A stretch of DNA of 64,000 bases, taken from the NCBI RefSeq assembly GCF_030719295.1, contig NZ_CP120997.1, positions 3,724,501 through 3,788,500 on the forward strand, in the 5' to 3' direction. Origin of the DNA: Streptomyces sp. Mut1 (GTDB taxonomy: Bacteria > Actinomycetota > Actinomycetes > Streptomycetales > Streptomycetaceae). Positions 22,868 to 30,994 of the stretch are shown here, piece by piece. The first letter of the stretch is position 1; each line of letters starts with the position of its first letter. Made by a program: the position numbers and the translations under genes. The notes beneath the pieces were generated by a model, which had not been told where the DNA came from, did no database searches, and was given only the letters and a program-made list of their open reading frames with translations.

Positions 22868-23718
22868 GGCGACCCGGTCTCGTCCGCCCACCGAAGTGCC
22901 AGCGCCGCCGCCTTGCGCGCGGCCTCCGCCACCGCCTCGGGCCCGCCGCCGTCGCCGCTCGCCTTCCCTGCCGCGTAGCCGACGAGGAAGGTCGTCAGGG
23001 GCGCGGCAGGCCGGGCGACGCCATGCGCGGCGTCACGGGCGAGGTCGAGCAGAAGGCCGGTGTCGACGTCGAGGTCGATGCCGAGTTCATCCTTGACTGC
23101 GGTGATCCATTCATCCAGCACGGTCCCATGTTCTCTGATCCGGGCCCGTGCCGAAGCGATGTCCTCCCAGGTGTCGCAGTCGAACGAGGCGAGCGGCCCC
23201 GCGGGCACCCGGCAGAGCGTCAGCTCATGCGTGAGCAGGCGCAGCGGCAGCCCCGCCAGACCACCGTGCTCGGCGGCGAGCAGCGCCAGTTCGCGGCGCA
23301 ACGGCTCCGCCCGGTAGACGGCGACCAGCGGCTGGTCGCGCCCGTCCTCGTCGGTGCAGAGGGCGCCGTCCACACCGATCCCCGGAGCGGAGGCCGCCGC
23401 CAGCAGCGCACGGACCGTATCGGCGCCCAGGAACGGCAGATCGGCGGAGAGCACGACAACGTGCTGTGCCGACGTATGCCGCGCCCCGGCACCGAGCGCC
23501 GCCAACGGCCCTCCGCCGTGCGGTTCTTCGCGCGCCCAGGTCACCGCGCGCACCGTGGGCCGCCGGCCCCCCACCACCACGGTGGACCCGGCGTCGGCAC
23601 AGGCGGCGAGCACACGGTCGAGCAGCGCCCGGCCACCGACCCGCAACCCCGGTTTGTCGGCGCCGCCCAGCCGCTTGGCGGCTCCTCCGGCGAGAACGAT
23701 GGCGTCGTAGGCGGTCAT
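22864..23718 (-). CDS. mobA: Molybdenum cofactor guanylyltransferase (MobA-like) with C-terminal DUF6457-type domain
   Basis: A nucleotidyltransferase that attaches GMP (or CMP) to molybdenum cofactor. The 284-aa protein starts MTAYDAIVLAGGAAKRLGGADKPGL, whose LAGG and GG-DKP residues bind the nucleotide. VLSADLPFLGADTVRALL carries the metal-binding Asp and ASFDCDTWEDIASAR the late Asp. A C-terminal ~85-residue helical segment (LDEWITAVKDELGIDLDVD onward) is the small domain seen fused to, or encoded next to, actinobacterial MobA. ATG 23718 has GGGG upstream. It overlaps moeA by four bases, placing two steps of cofactor synthesis in one operon. Confidence 0.88.
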   Translation of the reverse strand: MTAYDAIVLAGGAAKRLGGADKPGLRVGGRALLDRVLAACADAGSTVVVGGRRPTVRAVTWAREEPHGGGPLAALGAGARHTSAQHVVVLSADLPFLGADTVRALLAAASAPGIGVDGALCTDEDGRDQPLVAVYRAEPLRRELALLAAEHGGLAGLPLRLLTHELTLCRVPAGPLASFDCDTWEDIASARARIREHGTVLDEWITAVKDELGIDLDVDTGLLLDLARDAAHGVARPAAPLTTFLVGYAAGKASGDGGGPEAVAEAARKAAALALRWADETGSP

Positions 23719-23817
23719 GCCCCGAGTATGCGGGCCCTGCCGCACCGGGGCCCCGGCAGGTGCCGGGACCGCGGCCTCACCGCACCACCACTCCCGTCGG
23801 CCCCGTCGGCCCCGCGT

Positions 23818-25188
23818 CTACAGACTGCGCAGGAGCAACGCGGGCTGTTCCACGCAGTCGGCCACATGACGCAGGAAGCCCCCGGCGGTGCCGCCGTCGC
23901 AGACCCGGTGGTCGAAGGTCAGTGACAGCTGCACGACCTGACGCACCGCGAGCTGCCCCTCGTACACCCACGGCTTGGGGACGATGCGGCCGACGCCCAG
24001 CATCGCCGCCTCCGGGTGGTTGATGATCGGCGTCGATCCGTCGACCCCGAACACCCCGTAGTTGTTCAGCGTGAACGTGCCACCGGTCAGCTCCGCCGGC
24101 TTCAGCGTCCCCGTCCTGGCCGCTTCGGTCAGCCGGGCGATCTCCGCACCGATCGATTCCGTGCTGCGCGCGTGGGCGTCGCGGACGACCGGGACGACCA
24201 GGCCCCGCTCGGTCTGGGCCGCGAACCCGAGGTGCACCTGCGGCAGCCGGACGATCTCGCGCGCCTCCTGGTCCACCGTGGAGTTGAGCTCGGGGTACCG
24301 GGCCAAAGCCGCCGTGCAGATCCGGGCGAGCAGCGCGAGCACCGACACCTTGGGCCCGTCGGCGCTGTTCATCGCGGCCCGTGCGGCCATCAGCTCGGTC
24401 GCGTCGGCATCGACCCAGCATGTGGCGTCGGGGATCTCCCGCCGGCTGCGGCTCAGCTTGTCGGCGACCGCGCCACGCACCCCGCGCAGTGGAATCCGCT
24501 CGCCGGCGGCACGTACGGGCGCCTCGTCCGGCACCGCGGGTGCCGCGGCCGGTGCCTCGGCGGCGGACCGGATGGCGGACTCGACGTCGGCCCGCAGGAT
24601 CAGTCCGTCTGGGCCCGAGCCGGCAAGCCGGCGCAGATCCAGGTCGTGCTGGCGCGCGAGCCTGCGCACCAGCGGCGACACGACCGCGACCGGCCCCGTC
24701 CCCCGTCCGGAGGCAGCGGCCGAGGCGGCGGGGGAGACAGGGGAGGCGGGGACCGCGACCACCCGCGCGGCAGGCGCCGCCCCGGTTGCCTTCAGCCCAT
24801 CCGGCCGCACCCGCCGACGACGTACGGGCGGCGCCCCGGTCCCGTATCCCACCAGCACATTCCCGGATCCGGAATCCGCCGCAGCGGGCTCCGCCTCAGC
24901 CGTCCCGGCCCCGGAATCGCTCTTGCCGGAAGCCTCCGCGGACGACCCGACCGCCACGGTGAGCAGCGGCGCCCCGACCGGAAGCTCCGTGCCCTCGTCG
25001 CCGAACCGGGCGGTCACCACGCCCCCGTACGGGCACGGCACCTCCACCATCGCCTTGGCCGTCTCGACCTCGACCACCGGCTGGTCGATGTCGACGACGT
25101 CCCCGACCTCCACCAGCCAGCGCACGATCTCGGCCTCGGTCAGCCCCTCACCGAGGTCCGGCAATTTGAACTCAAGGACCTGAGCCAT
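23818..25188 (-). CDS. bkdC: Branched-chain 2-oxoacid dehydrogenase E2, set 2
   Basis: This is the second E2 acyltransferase of the window, 456 aa. The lipoyl domain (PDLGEGLTEAEIVRWLVEVG) has the lipoyl lysine in ETAKAMVEVP. The subunit-binding domain is VRRLARQHDLDLRRLAGSG. The catalytic centre is LTFDHRVCDGGTAGGF. It shares the set-1 layout but clearly differs in sequence. ATG 25188 shares a base with the E1beta stop (TGATG), so the genes are coupled. In-frame sequence to 25335 overlaps E1beta and was excluded. The operon is controlled from the divergent Lrp-gene region at 27.4 kb. Confidence 0.95.
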   Translation of the reverse strand: MAQVLEFKLPDLGEGLTEAEIVRWLVEVGDVVDIDQPVVEVETAKAMVEVPCPYGGVVTARFGDEGTELPVGAPLLTVAVGSSAEASGKSDSGAGTAEAEPAAADSGSGNVLVGYGTGAPPVRRRRVRPDGLKATGAAPAARVVAVPASPVSPAASAAASGRGTGPVAVVSPLVRRLARQHDLDLRRLAGSGPDGLILRADVESAIRSAAEAPAAAPAVPDEAPVRAAGERIPLRGVRGAVADKLSRSRREIPDATCWVDADATELMAARAAMNSADGPKVSVLALLARICTAALARYPELNSTVDQEAREIVRLPQVHLGFAAQTERGLVVPVVRDAHARSTESIGAEIARLTEAARTGTLKPAELTGGTFTLNNYGVFGVDGSTPIINHPEAAMLGVGRIVPKPWVYEGQLAVRQVVQLSLTFDHRVCDGGTAGGFLRHVADCVEQPALLLRSL

Positions 25189-26219
25189 CAGTTGCTCGCC
25201 TCCCACTGGAGCCGTGCGACGGCGTCGAGAACCCGGTCCACACCGGGGAGGTGGTGGCGCTCCTGCATCGGCGGCGGATACGGGATGTCGAATCCGGCGA
25301 CGCGCAGCACCGGCGCCTCCAGGTGGTGGAAACACCGTTCGGTGATCCGGGCCGCGATCTCGCCGCCGGGGCCCCCGAAGCCGGTGGACTCGTGGACGAC
25401 GACCGCGCGCCCCGTACGGCGCACCGAAGCCGCGACGGTCTCGTCGTCGAACGGCACCAGCGACCGCAGATCCACGACTTCGAGGTCCCAGCCTTCCTCG
25501 ACGGCGCCCTCGGCCGCCTCCATGCAGACCGGCAGGGACGGCCCGTACGTGATCAGCGTGGCGCTGCGGCCGGGGCGGCGCACGACGGCCCGGCCGATGG
25601 GCTCCACGGCGGCGGGCTCCTGCGGCGACCAGTCGGCCTTCGACCAGTACAGACGCTTCGGCTCCAGGAAGACCACCGGGTCGTCCGAGGCGATCGAGGC
25701 CCGCAGCAGCCCGTACGCGTCCCCGACCGTGGCCGGCGTCACGACATGGAGACCGGGGGTCGCCATGTAGTACGCCTCCGAGGAATCGCTGTGGTGCTCG
25801 ACGCCCCCGATGCCGCCGCCGTAGGGCACCCGGACGGTGATCGGCAGCGGCATCGCGCCCCCGGTCCGGTTCCGCATCTTGGCGACATGGCTGATGAGCT
25901 GCTCGAACGCCGGATAGGCGAACGCGTCGAACTGCATCTCGACCACGGGCCGCAGCCCGTACATCGCCATGCCGACCGCCGCCCCGAGGATGCCCGCCTC
26001 GGCCAGCGGAGTGTCCGTGCAGCGCTCGTCGCCGAACTCCTTCGCCAGACCGTCGGTGATCCGGAAGACCCCGCCGAGCGTCCCGACGTCCTCACCCAGG
26101 ACGTGCACCGAGGGGTCATCGGCCATCGAGTCGCGCAGCGCGCGTCCCAGGGCCTGCGCCATCGTGGCGGGCTTGGCCTTCGCCGTCCGCTCCCCGGCCG
26201 TCGCCGCTGCCGTGGTCAT
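25188..26219 (-). CDS. bkdB: Branched-chain 2-oxoacid dehydrogenase E1 beta, set 2
   Basis: The 343-aa beta subunit of E1. It shows VHVLGEDVGTLGGVFRITDG, CTDTPLAEAGILGAAVGMAM, QFDAFAYPAFEQL and VVHESTGFGGPGGEIAARI. It is longer than the set-1 copy by an N-terminal Ala/Thr/Lys-rich tail of about 18 residues. ATG 26219 overlaps the E1alpha stop codon by four bases (ATGA). Confidence 0.95.
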   Translation of the reverse strand: MTTAAATAGERTAKAKPATMAQALGRALRDSMADDPSVHVLGEDVGTLGGVFRITDGLAKEFGDERCTDTPLAEAGILGAAVGMAMYGLRPVVEMQFDAFAYPAFEQLISHVAKMRNRTGGAMPLPITVRVPYGGGIGGVEHHSDSSEAYYMATPGLHVVTPATVGDAYGLLRASIASDDPVVFLEPKRLYWSKADWSPQEPAAVEPIGRAVVRRPGRSATLITYGPSLPVCMEAAEGAVEEGWDLEVVDLRSLVPFDDETVAASVRRTGRAVVVHESTGFGGPGGEIAARITERCFHHLEAPVLRVAGFDIPYPPPMQERHHLPGVDRVLDAVARLQWEASN

Positions 26220-27379
26220 CGGGCCGCTCCCCCGTCGTCCGTACCGTGCTGGTCGTGCTCCGCGTCCAGCTCACCGCGCAGGCGGTCGGCCTGCTCGCGC
26301 AACTGAGCCGTCTGCTCCGCGTACACATGGGTGAAGAGGTCCATCGGGTCGAGCACAGGATCCGCGTTCATCCGCTCGCGCAGCCCCGCGGCCATCCGCT
26401 CAGCGGCCACCCGCTCCTCCTCGATGCCGTCGTCGTCGAGCAGCCCGCGCCCGGTCAGCTCACGCTCCAACAGCCGCACCGGATCGTGGGCCCGCCAGGT
26501 CTCGACCTCGCTGTCACCGCGGTAGCGGGTCGCGTCGTCGGCGTTCGTATGGGCGTCCATGCGGTACGTCACGGCCTCGACCAGCGTCGGTCCGCCACCG
26601 GCCCTGGCCCGCTCGACCGCCTCGGAGAGCACCTGGTGCATGGCGGCCGCGTCGTTCCCGTCGACGAGCCGTCCGGGCATTCCGTACCCCACGGCCTTGT
26701 GCGCCAAAGACGGGGCCGCGGTCTGCTTGGCCAGGGGTACGGAGATGGCGAAGCCGTTGTTCTGTACGAGGAAGACGACCGGGGCCCGCCAGACGGCCGC
26801 GAAATTCAGCGCCTCGTGGAAATCGCCCTCGCTGGTGCCGCCGTCACCGACCATGGCGAGCGCGACCACGTCGTCACCCTTGAGCCGCGCCGCGTGGGCC
26901 AGACCCACCGCGTGCGGCAACTGGGTGGCGAGCGGGGTGCAGAGCGGGGCGATGCGGTGCTCGCGCGGGTCGTAGCCGGTGTGCCGGTCGCCCCGCAGCA
27001 GCGTCAGCGCCTCGACCGGATCCAGCCCCCGCGCCACGGCCGCGAGCGTGTCGCGGTAGCTGGGGAAGAGCCAGTCCCGCTCCTCCAGCACCAGGGCCGC
27101 CGCGATCTCGCACGCCTCCTGGCCCGTGCTCGACGGATAGACCGCCAGCCTGCCCTGCTTGGTGAGGGCCGTCGCCTGGGTGTTGTACCGCCGGCCGCGC
27201 ACCAGCTCGGCGTAGAGACGCCGCAGCAGCTCGGGGTCGGCTTCGGCCACGGCGTCCGTACCCAGCACCCGGTACGGCTCGGGGTCCGGGAGCAGCGGCG
27301 CGGGATCGGTGAGCGGCTTCCAGGCCGGGGGCGGCGTGGGCCGGTAGGCGGCCGCGCCGGGCAGCTCTTGGACCGTCAT
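26216..27379 (-). CDS. bkdA: Branched-chain 2-oxoacid dehydrogenase E1 alpha, set 2
   Basis: The 387-aa alpha subunit of E1. The TPP motif runs from GDGGTSEGD to VQNN. YPSSTGQEACEIAAAL and FPSYRDTLAAVARG are typical. It ends with a Glu/Arg-rich tail (QLREQADRLRGELDAEHDQ) that set 1 lacks and that may form a short coiled coil. ATG 27379 is preceded by GGAGGTG. The upstream 200 bp hold a TATCGAAA repeat and palindrome and face the Lrp gene. Confidence 0.95.
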   Translation of the reverse strand: MTVQELPGAAAYRPTPPPAWKPLTDPAPLLPDPEPYRVLGTDAVAEADPELLRRLYAELVRGRRYNTQATALTKQGRLAVYPSSTGQEACEIAAALVLEERDWLFPSYRDTLAAVARGLDPVEALTLLRGDRHTGYDPREHRIAPLCTPLATQLPHAVGLAHAARLKGDDVVALAMVGDGGTSEGDFHEALNFAAVWRAPVVFLVQNNGFAISVPLAKQTAAPSLAHKAVGYGMPGRLVDGNDAAAMHQVLSEAVERARAGGGPTLVEAVTYRMDAHTNADDATRYRGDSEVETWRAHDPVRLLERELTGRGLLDDDGIEEERVAAERMAAGLRERMNADPVLDPMDLFTHVYAEQTAQLREQADRLRGELDAEHDQHGTDDGGAAR

Positions 27380-27405
27380 GACAGGCACCTCCGAGCATCG
27401 GGCTG

Positions 27406-27431
27406 TATCGAAATATGGCGATATATCGAAA
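27406..27431. promoter_or_regulatory. Candidate Lrp-type operator at the set-2 bkd promoter
   Basis: An unusually AT-rich patch contains TATCGAAA twice (27406-27413 and 27424-27431, 18 bp apart). It also holds the perfect palindrome CGATATATCG (27419-27428). It lies 27 bases upstream of the bkdA start in the region shared with the lrp gene. Lrp-family BkdR proteins are known to control bkd operons in streptomycetes. Confidence 0.55.
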
Positions 27432-27513
27432 AGGGCGCAAGGCGCGAGTGTGGCGCGTCTCACCTACCGATTGTTCGGTCGCGAGGGCATTTTGGCTACA
27501 GGCACCGCCAGCC

Positions 27514-27535
27514 TGTGGACAAACGGTTCTCCACA
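27514..27535. promoter_or_regulatory. DnaA boxes in the bkd/lrp intergenic region
   Basis: TGTGGACAA at 27514-27522 is the exact complement of the Streptomyces DnaA box TTGTCCACA. TTCTCCACA at 27527-27535 differs at one position. They face each other five bases apart. Confidence 0.55.
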
Positions 27536-27580
27536 GCCTGGGATGGGAACAGGTCGTCCAGGACCGGGAGGCACGGGAAC

Positions 27581-28102
27581 ATGGCAGCTGAACAAATGGC
27601 CGACGGGAGCGAGGAACCCGGCCGCCTTCCCCCGGCGCGCCCGCTCGACGCCATCGACCGCGACATCCTGCGGCTGCTCCAGACGGACGGCCGCGCCTCG
27701 ATACGGTCGGTGGCCGACCGCGTCCACGTATCGCGCGCCAACGCCTACGCGCGGATCAACCGGCTCATCGAGGATGGCGTGATCCAGGGGTTCAGCGCGC
27801 GTGTGAACCACGAGCGGGCGGGGCAAGGCGCCTCCGCGTACATCACGCTCAAGATCGTCCAGAACTCCTGGCGCACCGTCCGCGAACAGCTCCAGGCACT
27901 GCCGGGAGCCACCCACATCGCGCTCGTCAGCGGCGATTTCGACGTCCTGCTCCTGGTGCACACACCGGACAACCGGACGCTGCGCGAGCTGGTACTGACC
28001 CGGATTCAGGCCATTCCGGAGGTGCTGTCCACCCGCACGCTGCTGGTGTTCGAGGAAACGGACCTGGCCCCGGGCCCGGACCGCCCCGCAGAACTCGCCT
28101 GA
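27581..28102 (+). CDS. Lrp/AsnC-family regulator, probable BkdR
   Basis: A 173-aa Lrp/AsnC regulator. The N-terminal helix-turn-helix is LDAIDRDILRLLQTDGRASI, then VADRVHVSRANAYARINRL. The C-terminal RAM (ligand-binding) domain covers about residues 80-155 (AYITLKIVQNSWRTVREQL, GDFDVLLLVHTPD). It is divergent from set-2 bkd genes, so control of branched-chain amino-acid breakdown is the obvious role. ATG 27581 was chosen; ATG 27596 is also possible. It converges with the TetR gene. Confidence 0.88.
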   Translation: MAAEQMADGSEEPGRLPPARPLDAIDRDILRLLQTDGRASIRSVADRVHVSRANAYARINRLIEDGVIQGFSARVNHERAGQGASAYITLKIVQNSWRTVREQLQALPGATHIALVSGDFDVLLLVHTPDNRTLRELVLTRIQAIPEVLSTRTLLVFEETDLAPGPDRPAELA

Positions 28103-28132
28103 GCGGCCACGCACGGGGGAACGCGCAGCTGA

Positions 28133-28735
28133 TCAGCGGCCGGACTGACCGGACTTCATGCCGTCGAAGGCCAGCTGCACCACGGTGTCCGCGAGCCGTT
28201 CCCCCTCCGCGCCGCCGTCGGGCAGCGGCCGGTACCACTCCACCAGGGAGTTGACCATGCCGAACAGCAGCCGCGTCGCGAGCCGTATGTCCACGTCGGA
28301 GCGGAGATCGCCGTCCGCGACGGCCGCCTTGAGCAGTTCGGCGACCCGCTGGTCGAACTCGCGCCGCCGCTCCAGGGCCCAGCGCTCGGTCTTCGTGTTG
28401 CCCCGCACCCGCAGCAGCAACGTGACGTAGGGCAGTTCGGCTATCAGCACCTCGACCGTGCGGCGGGTGACGTACTCGACCCGTTCGATCGCGCGGCCTC
28501 GCGTCGCCCCCGACTCGTCGAGGATCGCGAACAGCCCGTCGAGGGCGCGGCTGACGGCCCGCCGCAGCAGCTCTTCCTTGCCCGCGACATGGTGGTAGAT
28601 GGACGACTTGGAGATGCCCGCCGCCTTCGACAGGTGCTCCATGGACGTGCCGTCGTAACCGCGCTCATTGAAGACACGGACGGCGACGGCCAGCAGAGTT
28701 TCCGGCGTGTACGTGTCCCGCTTGGCCGTGGTCAT
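28133..28735 (-). CDS. TetR-family regulator, probable regulator of phenylacetate catabolism
   Basis: A 200-aa TetR regulator. The N-terminal helix-turn-helix is LLAVAVRVFNERGYDGTSM followed by LSKAAGISKSSIYHHVAGKE. The C-terminal domain (TetR_C family) spans the remainder. It is divergent from paaN, and the intergenic region carries a palindrome also found before paaA. That fits a PaaR-type repressor relieved by phenylacetyl-CoA. ATG 28735 has no strong ribosome-binding site. The effector assignment is inference. Confidence 0.88.
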   Translation of the reverse strand: MTTAKRDTYTPETLLAVAVRVFNERGYDGTSMEHLSKAAGISKSSIYHHVAGKEELLRRAVSRALDGLFAILDESGATRGRAIERVEYVTRRTVEVLIAELPYVTLLLRVRGNTKTERWALERRREFDQRVAELLKAAVADGDLRSDVDIRLATRLLFGMVNSLVEWYRPLPDGGAEGERLADTVVQLAFDGMKSGQSGR

Positions 28736-28757
28736 GTCCGCGATCCTCCCCTACGAG

Positions 28758-28766
28758 TTGTCCACA
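28758..28766 (+). promoter_or_regulatory. DnaA box (TTGTCCACA) in the tetR/paaN region
   Basis: A perfect match to the Streptomyces DnaA box, 23 bases upstream of the tetR start and 21 bases from the paa operator core. Confidence 0.5.
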
Positions 28767-28790
28767 GGTTCCGTGGGCCCCCTTGTCCCG

Positions 28791-28804
28791 ACCGATCGTT
28801 CGGT
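28791..28804 (+). promoter_or_regulatory. PaaR-type operator upstream of paaN
   Basis: ACCGATCGTTCGGT fits ACCG-NN-CG-NN-CGGT. With flanks (28787-28804) it is, in reverse complement, the same 18-bp sequence as the site before paaA at 33931, apart from one end base. It lies between the divergent tetR and paaN genes. Confidence 0.7.
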
Positions 28805-28858
28805 TACTCTAACTCTGTCCGCCCGTCCCTGCCCAGCTCGATGAGGAGTTGGTCCGCC

Positions 28859-30559
28859 ATGGCCGCCGAGCTCTCCCCGCACCTGCTGTCCGAGAAGCAC
28901 CGCCCCACGCTGGACCGGGCCCTCGAAGCGATCCGCTCACGGGATTACTGGTCCCCGCATCCCGAGCACCCGAAGGCGTACGGGGAGGGCGGCGCCCCGG
29001 GCAGCCTCGGCGCAGCCGAGGGCAAGGCCGCTTTCGACGCCGTGCTGCACACCCGCATCGACCTGGCCCAGCCGGGCACCGACGGTTGGACGGGCGGGGA
29101 GGTCTCTCCGTACGGCCCCGAGCTCGCGGTGGAGTATCCGCACGCGGACCTGGACGTCCTGCTCCCGGCGATGCGCGCGGCCATGCCCGCCTGGCGCGAG
29201 GCCGGCCCCGAGACCAGGGCCCTGGTCTGTCTGGAGATCCTGGCGCGGATCAGCGCCCGCACCCACGAGTTCGCCCACGCCGTGATGCACACCAGCGGCC
29301 AGGCCTTCATGATGGCGTTCCAGGCTGGTGGCCCGCACGCCCAGGACCGGGGCCTGGAAGCCGTCGCGTATGCGTACGAGGAGCAGCTCCGCGTCCCCCG
29401 CACCGCCGACTGGTCCAAGCCGCAGGGCAAGCGCGACCCGCTCGCGCTGCACAAGACGTTCACCCCCGCGGGCCGCGGCATCTCGCTGCTGATCGGCTGC
29501 AACACCTTCCCCACCTGGAACAGCTACCCGGGCCTCTTCGCCTCCCTCGCCACGGGCAATCCGGTCCTGGTGAAGCCCCACCCCCGCGCGATCCTCCCGC
29601 TGGCCCTCACGGTTCAGCTGGCGCGCGAGGTGCTCACCGAGGCGGGCTTCGACCCCAACCTCGTCACCCTGGCCGCCGAGCACCCGGGCGAGGGCATCGC
29701 CAAGACGCTGGCGGTCCGCCCCGAGATCAAGATCATCGACTACACGGGGTCCACGGAATTCGGTGACTGGCTGGAGGCCAACGCCCGCCAGGCCCAGGTC
29801 TACACGGAGAAGGCCGGCGTCAACACGATCGTCGTGGACTCCACCGACGACTACCGCGGCATGCTCGCCAACCTGGCGTTCTCGTTCTCCCTGTACAGCG
29901 GTCAGATGTGCACCACCCCGCAGAACCTGCTCATCCCCCGGTCCGGCATCACGACGGACGCCGGCGACAAGACGTACGACGACGTCGTCGGTGACATCGC
30001 GGCCGCGGTCACCGGCCTCCTGGGCGACGACGCCCGAGCGAACGGCCTGCTCGGCGCCCTGGTCAACCCGGACGTGAAGGCCCGCCTCGACGCCGCGGCC
30101 CACCTGGGCGAGGTCGCGCTGCCCTCGCGCGAGGTGACCAACCCCGAATTCCCGGACGCCACCGTCCGCACCCCCGTGATCGTGAAGCTCGACGCCGCCA
30201 AGACGGACGGCGAGCCCCCCTACCTCGCGGAGTGCTTCGGCCCGGTCTCCTTCGCCGTGGCCGTCGACTCGACGGCGGACGCCGTGGAGCTCCTGCGCCG
30301 CACGATCCGCGAGAAGGGGGCGATGACGGTCGGCGCGTACACCACGTCCGAGGAGGTGGAGCGCGCGGTGGAGGGCGTCTGCCTGGACGAGTCCGCCCAG
30401 CTCTCCTTGAACCTCACCGGCGGGGTCTACGTCAACCAGACAGCGGCCTTCTCCGACTTCCACGGCTCGGGCGGCAACCCGGCGGCAAACGCGGCCCTCT
30501 GCGACGGCGCCTTCGTCTCCAACCGCTTCCGCACCCTGGAAGTCCGCCGCCAACGCTGA
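28859..30559 (+). CDS. paaN: Phenylacetic acid degradation protein PaaN (aldehyde dehydrogenase family)
   Basis: PaaN is the actinobacterial aldehyde dehydrogenase of the phenylacetyl-CoA pathway, acting near the ring-cleavage step. The 566-aa protein lacks the C-terminal MaoC hydratase domain of E. coli PaaZ. Visible are a cofactor-binding segment (NTFPTWNSYPGLFASLATGN), VLVKPHPRAILPLALTVQL, YTGSTEFGDWLEANA, the nucleophile region SGQMCTTPQNLLIPRSG and the late ECFGPVSFAVAV. ATG 28859 has GAGGAG upstream; the in-frame ATG 28841 lacks a ribosome-binding site. It is divergent from the TetR gene and 3.4 kb from paaABCDE, with which it shares an operator motif. Confidence 0.9.
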   Translation: MAAELSPHLLSEKHRPTLDRALEAIRSRDYWSPHPEHPKAYGEGGAPGSLGAAEGKAAFDAVLHTRIDLAQPGTDGWTGGEVSPYGPELAVEYPHADLDVLLPAMRAAMPAWREAGPETRALVCLEILARISARTHEFAHAVMHTSGQAFMMAFQAGGPHAQDRGLEAVAYAYEEQLRVPRTADWSKPQGKRDPLALHKTFTPAGRGISLLIGCNTFPTWNSYPGLFASLATGNPVLVKPHPRAILPLALTVQLAREVLTEAGFDPNLVTLAAEHPGEGIAKTLAVRPEIKIIDYTGSTEFGDWLEANARQAQVYTEKAGVNTIVVDSTDDYRGMLANLAFSFSLYSGQMCTTPQNLLIPRSGITTDAGDKTYDDVVGDIAAAVTGLLGDDARANGLLGALVNPDVKARLDAAAHLGEVALPSREVTNPEFPDATVRTPVIVKLDAAKTDGEPPYLAECFGPVSFAVAVDSTADAVELLRRTIREKGAMTVGAYTTSEEVERAVEGVCLDESAQLSLNLTGGVYVNQTAAFSDFHGSGGNPAANAALCDGAFVSNRFRTLEVRRQR

Positions 30560-30994
30560 CCCCACCCCACCGAACCCCCGGCTCCCCCGCGCCCCGGCCC
30601 ATCCGACGCTCCCACCCCTCAAGCCCGTCCGTCGCTTGAGGACCGGAGACCAGGGGGCCTGGGAGCCCGGGGGGGGCAGAGCCACCCACCCCCTCAGCCC
30701 TTCGGCCCCAGAACCCCGCGACCGAAGCCCCACCCGCACCACCCAGCTCACCCGCACCACCCAGCCCGTCCGGCGCTTGAGGACCCGGGACCCGAGGCCG
30801 AAGCTCACCCCCACCACCCAGCCCGTCCGGCGCTTGAGGACCGGGGGCCCGGGGGCGGAGCCCCCGGTTACGGGAAGGGGCGGGTAGGGGACAGCCCGCC
30901 GCAGGCGCCCCACCACACAGCACCACCCCCGCCACGCACCACGCACCACACAGGCCCCCAAGGGCACGCACCCCACCCACAGGCACCCCCACCC
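30560..30994. repeat. Intergenic region with three dispersed-repeat copies
   Basis: This 435-bp gap between convergent paaN and the methyltransferase gene has three copies of a ~22-bp motif: AGCCCGTCCGTCGCTTGAGG near 30621, and AGCCCGTCCGGCGCTTGAGG near 30763 and 30820. Each is followed by GACC or GACCC and a G/C-rich tail; the last tail can fold (GGGGGCGGAGCCCCC). This motif is common between convergent genes in Streptomyces genomes. The right third is C-rich low complexity (CACGCACC, CCCACCC). No gene is supported. Confidence 0.7.

Noticed and set aside
21406..23925. Long plus-strand open frames opposite moeA/mobA (for example 839 and 501 codons)
   Set aside because: Their products are Arg/Pro/Thr-rich repeats without motifs, while the minus strand encodes MoeA and MobA. 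The repeated DNA keeps several frames open at once.
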